Below are positions 5,675 to 8,298 of a stretch of 8,298 nt of DNA, one piece after another (the first letter of the stretch is position 1; every line of letters begins with the position of its first letter). Under the pieces are notes generated by a model. That model saw only the letters and a program-made list of their open reading frames with translations. It had not been told where the DNA came from and did not search any database. This DNA comes from Pelotomaculum sp. UBA5255. GTDB lineage: Bacteria; Bacillota; Desulfotomaculia; Desulfotomaculales; Pelotomaculaceae. The stretch spans positions 4,460 to 12,757 of the forward strand of contig DHTR01000043.1 of NCBI GenBank assembly GCA_002408725.1, written 5' to 3'. The position numbers were made by a program, and so were the translations under genes.

Positions 5675-5707
5675 TATTATAGCTTTATGACATTGGGTCT
5701 GACCCCC
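5675..5707 (-). repeat. Left copy of a ~36-nt inverted repeat
   Basis: Read on the minus strand from 5707: GGGGGTCAGACCC, then AATGTCAT, then AA, TATA and CCA at the same spacing as in the copy near 8,210 on the plus strand. The core GGGTC-AGA-CCC is itself palindromic. The two copies face each other across 2.5 kb holding the phosphorylase fragment and the lipoprotein gene. Likely an insertion-sequence or REP-like end. Confidence 0.6.
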
Positions 5708-5850
5708 ACACAATGGGAAACAATTCTGATAATTTATAGGGCAGTCGCGGCCGCGCAAAGCGGTCATGGCTGATTTCTTTTTATAGCACCGAGTTCCGGT
5801 AGTGTTCAACAGACTGACGCAATTGATGGCAAAAAGGCACAAGGAACTAA

Positions 5851-6591
5851 AAAATTGCTCCCGGGGCTGACGCCATTGTATTGGACGTTAAGGTTGGGTC
5901 CGGAGCTTTTATGAAATCATTGGCCGAAGCCAGGGAACTGGCTCAGACAATGGTTGAGATAGGCAAATCGCTTAACAGAAAGACCCTGGCTGTTGTTACA
6001 GATATGAACCAACCTTTGGGTCATGAGGTCGGCAACGCAAATGAGGTTAGAGAAGCAATAGAAGTGTTGAAGGGCAGGGGCGCAGAGGATTTAACGGTTG
6101 TATCCCTGGTAATAGCCCCTTACATGAGCGTGCTGGGTGGAGCTTATTCAGACTTTAATGCCGCCTTCATCGAATTAAAAAGCTTGATTGAATCCGGTAA
6201 AGCCATTGAAAAACTAAAACAGCTCGTAAAAAATCAAGGCGGCAATCCGGACATTATTGACCATCCCGATCGGCTTCCGCAGGCCAAATATCATGTCGAG
6301 GTTAAATCCTCTGAAACCGGATACGTAACAGCTATCAACGCTGAATCAATAGGGGTTTCAGCGATGCTCCTCGGGGCAGGACGAAAGCAGAAGGATGACA
6401 TAATAGACCACTCAGCCGGCCTGACGATAGTTAAAAAAATAGGGGATAAGGTAATCACCGGCGACACAATCTGCTTATTGCATACCAACATCGAGGAACA
6501 CGCAGAAGCCGAAATCATGGTTAGGAGCGCCTTTTCCTTCGGCGACACCAAGCCGGCGCCAATTAGCTACGTGTATGAGGTAATTCAGTAA
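5851..6591 (+). pseudogene. pdp: Pyrimidine-nucleoside phosphorylase, N-terminal half missing
   Basis: The protein reads KIAPGADAIVLDVKVGSGAF and continues through VVTDMNQPLGHEVGNANEV, NQGGNPDIIDHPDRLPQA, IGVSAMLLGAGR and a C-terminal lobe ending YVYEVIQ. This is the C-terminal part of pyrimidine-nucleoside/thymidine phosphorylase (Pdp/DeoA), which splits pyrimidine nucleosides with phosphate. The full enzyme has about 433 residues. Here homology starts at about residue 188 of the Bacillus enzyme, directly after an in-frame TAA (5848-5850), so the KHSTGGVGD phosphate loop and the substrate-contacting Arg, Ser and Lys of the first half are absent. The 236-codon frame from a TTG at 5881 is otherwise uninterrupted, but the TTG has no convincing ribosome binding site. 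The piece contains most of the second part of the alpha/beta domain and the C-terminal domain, and cannot be a working phosphorylase. Confidence 0.88.
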
Positions 6592-6635
6592 AGGAGCGGG
6601 GTTCTTCCTAGCGTCGAGCAGCATTAATTCTCCTG

Positions 6636-6664
6636 TTGTGATACTTAAAGAAGAAGTGTATAAT
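6636..6664 (+). promoter_or_regulatory. Sigma-A-type promoter of the lipoprotein gene
   Basis: TTGTGA (6636-6641, 4 of 6 to consensus), exactly 17 nt, then a perfect TATAAT (6659-6664), 38 nt before the start codon. The gene is therefore expressed independently of the phosphorylase remnant ahead of it. Confidence 0.75.
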
Positions 6665-6690
6665 GGCACAAATACCAAAATAAGTAATTT

Positions 6691-6697
6691 AGGGGGG
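6691..6697 (+). promoter_or_regulatory. Ribosome binding site of the lipoprotein gene
   Basis: AGGGGGG, 5 nt before the ATG at 6703. It fixes the start directly ahead of the signal peptide. Confidence 0.75.
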
Positions 6698-6702
6698 ATA
6701 TC

Positions 6703-8217
6703 ATGAGAAAGACCTGGTACGCTCTCGTATTTGCTACTATATTACTAATATCAATTATGGCATTAATGATAGCCTGCACACCGGAACAAAGTGCGAACCT
6801 TCGAGGCGGAGATATCGATTTGTTCAAAACTGCTTTAGAAGAGGCAGGATTTAAGGTGCAGGAAGGGGCCTACGGTTACCAGGATGCCATTGCACTTTGC
6901 AGTGCTGGCGTTATCGCTAACTGTATGGGGGCAAACGTGGAGGCTCCCTACCTTGCTTACAAATTGCCTCCAGCGCCGGGTCAGAAGACACCCAGTATGA
7001 AGGTTGATTCGGCCAGCGGTCTGGCATTTGCCTACCCCTTGCGGAGCGACGAAGCCATCGTCCAGATCGGTTTTACACCGCCGGAATCAGCTTTCTTCAG
7101 CTATCAGAGTTATTTAACAATGAGATATGATCCCGTCCTTAACCAGTATAAGGGGTTCTTCAACAGCATTGGCGATACGATAAACAACCTGACTATCAAC
7201 ACCCATAACACCGAAGGCAATCCGTTCAACCAGCCTGTGATTATCATATCAACCGCTGATAAGAGGACAGATAAGCTGGTGCGGGCAGCGGCACAGTCCG
7301 CTGGCTATCCACTCGATATGATCAATACGGACGTGATTCCCTCAGCAACAGTGAATATGGGACTCGAAGGCAATGTAGACCTGTTTGGTTTTGTCAGCCG
7401 TATAGCGGTCCCCGGGGACAAGACCGAACTGGATGAATATATAGCAAACCCTGGCTCGGTAGTCCTCCGTCTGACACCTGAAAAGATTGTGGCGCCCGAT
7501 CCATTCCCCGCTCCGGCACTGAGGGTGCGCGGAACGGGGGAAACGGAGTTAGACCTGCTACCTGCTGTCGAGGAACTGCGCCAGGCCATTCTTGCCCGGT
7601 ACAAAAACCTCAAGGCAACCGAAATACCTGCTTATGTTGCCCTGCCTGAAGGGTTTAATGCTATCCAGAGCGGGATTAATACTATCGGTGATAACCGTGA
7701 TGCTGCCTACTTCTCTACCATAGAGGTTGATGCCTGGACAAGACCGGATGACAGCCGCAGGAATGCTGGTTTCACCCTCCCTGACAGTCCCGAAGACTTT
7801 GTCATCATCTATGGCGTTAACCATGAAGCTGCCGGCAAGGCAATATATGCCAACAGTGTTGTCTACGGTCTGCCATACTTGAATGGGGTTGCCAGCGTTG
7901 ATAGCAGGACCTATCAGGACAGCGCCGATAATTATATCCCCGGTCACCCTCAAGCACGCTACCTGTATGCCTGGAAGATAGCCAGAAACAGCTACGGTGA
8001 TCCCCATTGCCTGGAAGTGCCGGTTGGCCCGAAACGCTACGGCATCGGCCTGGATGAAAAGATACTGCTGTTCTTCCGCGCATACCTTGAAGAAGCCACC
8101 CAGGTTGGTCCAGCCCACAACGAACTTATCATAAATCGCGTGATTATATTCAGCCCTGGAAAATGTTCGACGGGAGGAAGCCCCCTTTCCGGGTTCTCCC
8201 TCCCGAACAGGGTCTGA
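6703..8217 (+). CDS. Predicted lipoprotein of unrecognised family
   Basis: 504-residue frame. N-terminus: basic MRK, a hydrophobic core (about 5-24) and MIAC at 22-25, a passable lipobox, so the mature protein probably starts at lipidated Cys25 and sits on the outer face of the membrane. The body is soluble, with no further membrane segment. Notable stretches: an early Cys pair (C66, C74), SIGDTINNLTINT (155-167), VIIISTADKRTDKLVRAAA (179-197), LRVRGTGETELDLLPAVEEL (273-292), the conserved-looking QSGINTIGDNRDAAY (322-336), VIIYGVNHEAAGKA (367-380) and HCLEVPVGPKRYGIGLDE (435-452). The sequence looks like a real conserved protein, with normal codon use and a strong promoter and ribosome binding site, but I cannot assign a function. 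Similar hypothetical proteins may exist, which would be expected to end near IINRVIIFSP (475-485). The last 18 or so residues are read from a GC hairpin and the repeat that follows, so the natural C-terminus may have been altered. Confidence 0.8.
   Translation: MRKTWYALVFATILLISIMALMIACTPEQSANLRGGDIDLFKTALEEAGFKVQEGAYGYQDAIALCSAGVIANCMGANVEAPYLAYKLPPAPGQKTPSMKVDSASGLAFAYPLRSDEAIVQIGFTPPESAFFSYQSYLTMRYDPVLNQYKGFFNSIGDTINNLTINTHNTEGNPFNQPVIIISTADKRTDKLVRAAAQSAGYPLDMINTDVIPSATVNMGLEGNVDLFGFVSRIAVPGDKTELDEYIANPGSVVLRLTPEKIVAPDPFPAPALRVRGTGETELDLLPAVEELRQAILARYKNLKATEIPAYVALPEGFNAIQSGINTIGDNRDAAYFSTIEVDAWTRPDDSRRNAGFTLPDSPEDFVIIYGVNHEAAGKAIYANSVVYGLPYLNGVASVDSRTYQDSADNYIPGHPQARYLYAWKIARNSYGDPHCLEVPVGPKRYGIGLDEKILLFFRAYLEEATQVGPAHNELIINRVIIFSPGKCSTGGSPLSGFSLPNRV
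8171..8205 (+). repeat. Large GC-rich hairpin at the 3' end of the lipoprotein ORF
   Basis: CGGGAGG (8171-8177) pairs with CCTCCCG (8199-8205); an inner CCC/GGG stem (8181-8183/8191-8193), extended by AA/TT with one bulge, strengthens it. It lies inside the reading frame, just before the stop codon. No T run follows, so it is an atypical terminator at best; it may have been the gene's terminator before the end of the gene was changed. Confidence 0.5.
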
Positions 8218-8245
8218 CCCCAATGTCATCAACTTATACTTCCAT
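8210..8245 (+). repeat. Right copy of the ~36-nt inverted repeat
   Basis: GGGTCTGACCCCAATGTCA (8210-8228), then TCA, ACTTATACTT and CCA. It matches the minus-strand reading of 5707-5675 at about 19 of 24 positions after the palindromic core, by hand. The stop codon of the lipoprotein ORF (TGA, 8215-8217) is inside the core. It may be the first bases of an insertion sequence that continues beyond the window. Confidence 0.6.
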
Positions 8246-8298
8246 AATTAGGAATAAGGATCGACACCATTAATTAGTGATTGCCGGCAAATTAAAGG
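8246..8298. other. Window end, no gene seen
   Basis: AT-rich sequence with no start codon plus ribosome binding site and no recognisable motif. If the repeat at 8210 is an insertion-sequence end, this would be its subterminal region. Confidence 0.3.

Larger units (their letters stand above)
5493..5850. other. Non-coding stretch between transposase and phosphorylase remnants
   Basis: No gene recognised. It contains the hairpin at 5529-5558 and one arm of the long inverted repeat (about 5675-5707), then unassigned sequence up to the in-frame TAA (5848-5850) directly before the phosphorylase homology. Confidence 0.45.

Noticed and set aside
5543..5842. 99-codon minus-strand frame with several cysteines
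   Set aside because: It runs through a hairpin and an inverted repeat; cysteines are not in a zinc-finger pattern; no ribosome binding site.
7558..8232. 224-codon minus-strand frame opposite the lipoprotein gene
   Set aside because: No ribosome binding site or recognisable domain; the plus-strand gene has signal peptide, promoter and ribosome binding site.
1..8298. CRISPR array, tRNA, rRNA or toxin-antitoxin pair
   Set aside because: No regularly spaced repeats, no cloverleaf with TTCRA-type arm and no rRNA-like stretch seen; the short frames at 3897-4002 lack antitoxin or toxin motifs.

Overview
The window looks like chromosome of a spore-forming Clostridia-class Firmicute, probably a Pelotomaculum/Desulfotomaculum-type member of the Peptococcaceae. 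This is inferred from gene content (an Asp23/Gls24 protein, a SleB-type spore cortex hydrolase with a LysM domain, and a DnaD-like plus DnaI-like primosome pair) and from strong purine-rich ribosome binding sites. No RNA gene or CRISPR array was seen.

Layout. (1) Positions 1-2,900 are an ordinary, intact core. A short Asp23/Gls24 gene (+) converges on a LysM/SleB hydrolase gene (-), with a hairpin between them that can stop transcription in both directions. Next, on the minus strand and read right to left, come a DnaD-like gene and a DnaI/DnaC-like ATPase gene. They are joined head to tail (TAG-ATG), start from a clear sigma-A-type promoter (2873-2901) and end at an intrinsic terminator (1134-1168). 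(2) Positions 2,994-3,644 hold an intact but visibly AT-richer hemolysin-III/TrhA membrane protein gene (-). (3) Positions 3,700-5,880 are a zone of broken genes: a HAD phosphatase cut off after motif I, a stretch with no recognisable gene that carries short repeats, an unrecognised ORF remnant, what looks like the 5' part of a group II intron ribozyme without its reverse transcriptase, the C-terminal end of an IS4-like transposase, and hairpins. (4) Positions 5,851-6,591 encode the C-terminal 56% or so of pyrimidine-nucleoside phosphorylase; the half with the catalytic residues is missing. (5) Positions 6,703-8,217 encode a predicted lipoprotein of about 500 residues, of a family I cannot name, behind a perfect TATAAT promoter.

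The two primosome genes work together: DnaD-type proteins help open or remodel origin DNA and DnaI loads the replicative helicase. The hydrolase acts at spore germination. The rest is accessory or decayed. The most interesting structure is a pair of inverted, roughly 36-nt similar sequences, each with a GGGTC-AGA/TGA-CCC palindromic core, at about 5,675-5,707 and 8,210-8,245. They bracket exactly the phosphorylase fragment and the lipoprotein gene, so this 2.5-kb segment may have been moved by, or trapped between, copies of an insertion-sequence end. I do not see a convincing new multi-gene system. The candidates for novelty are the lipoprotein family and the bracketed segment.
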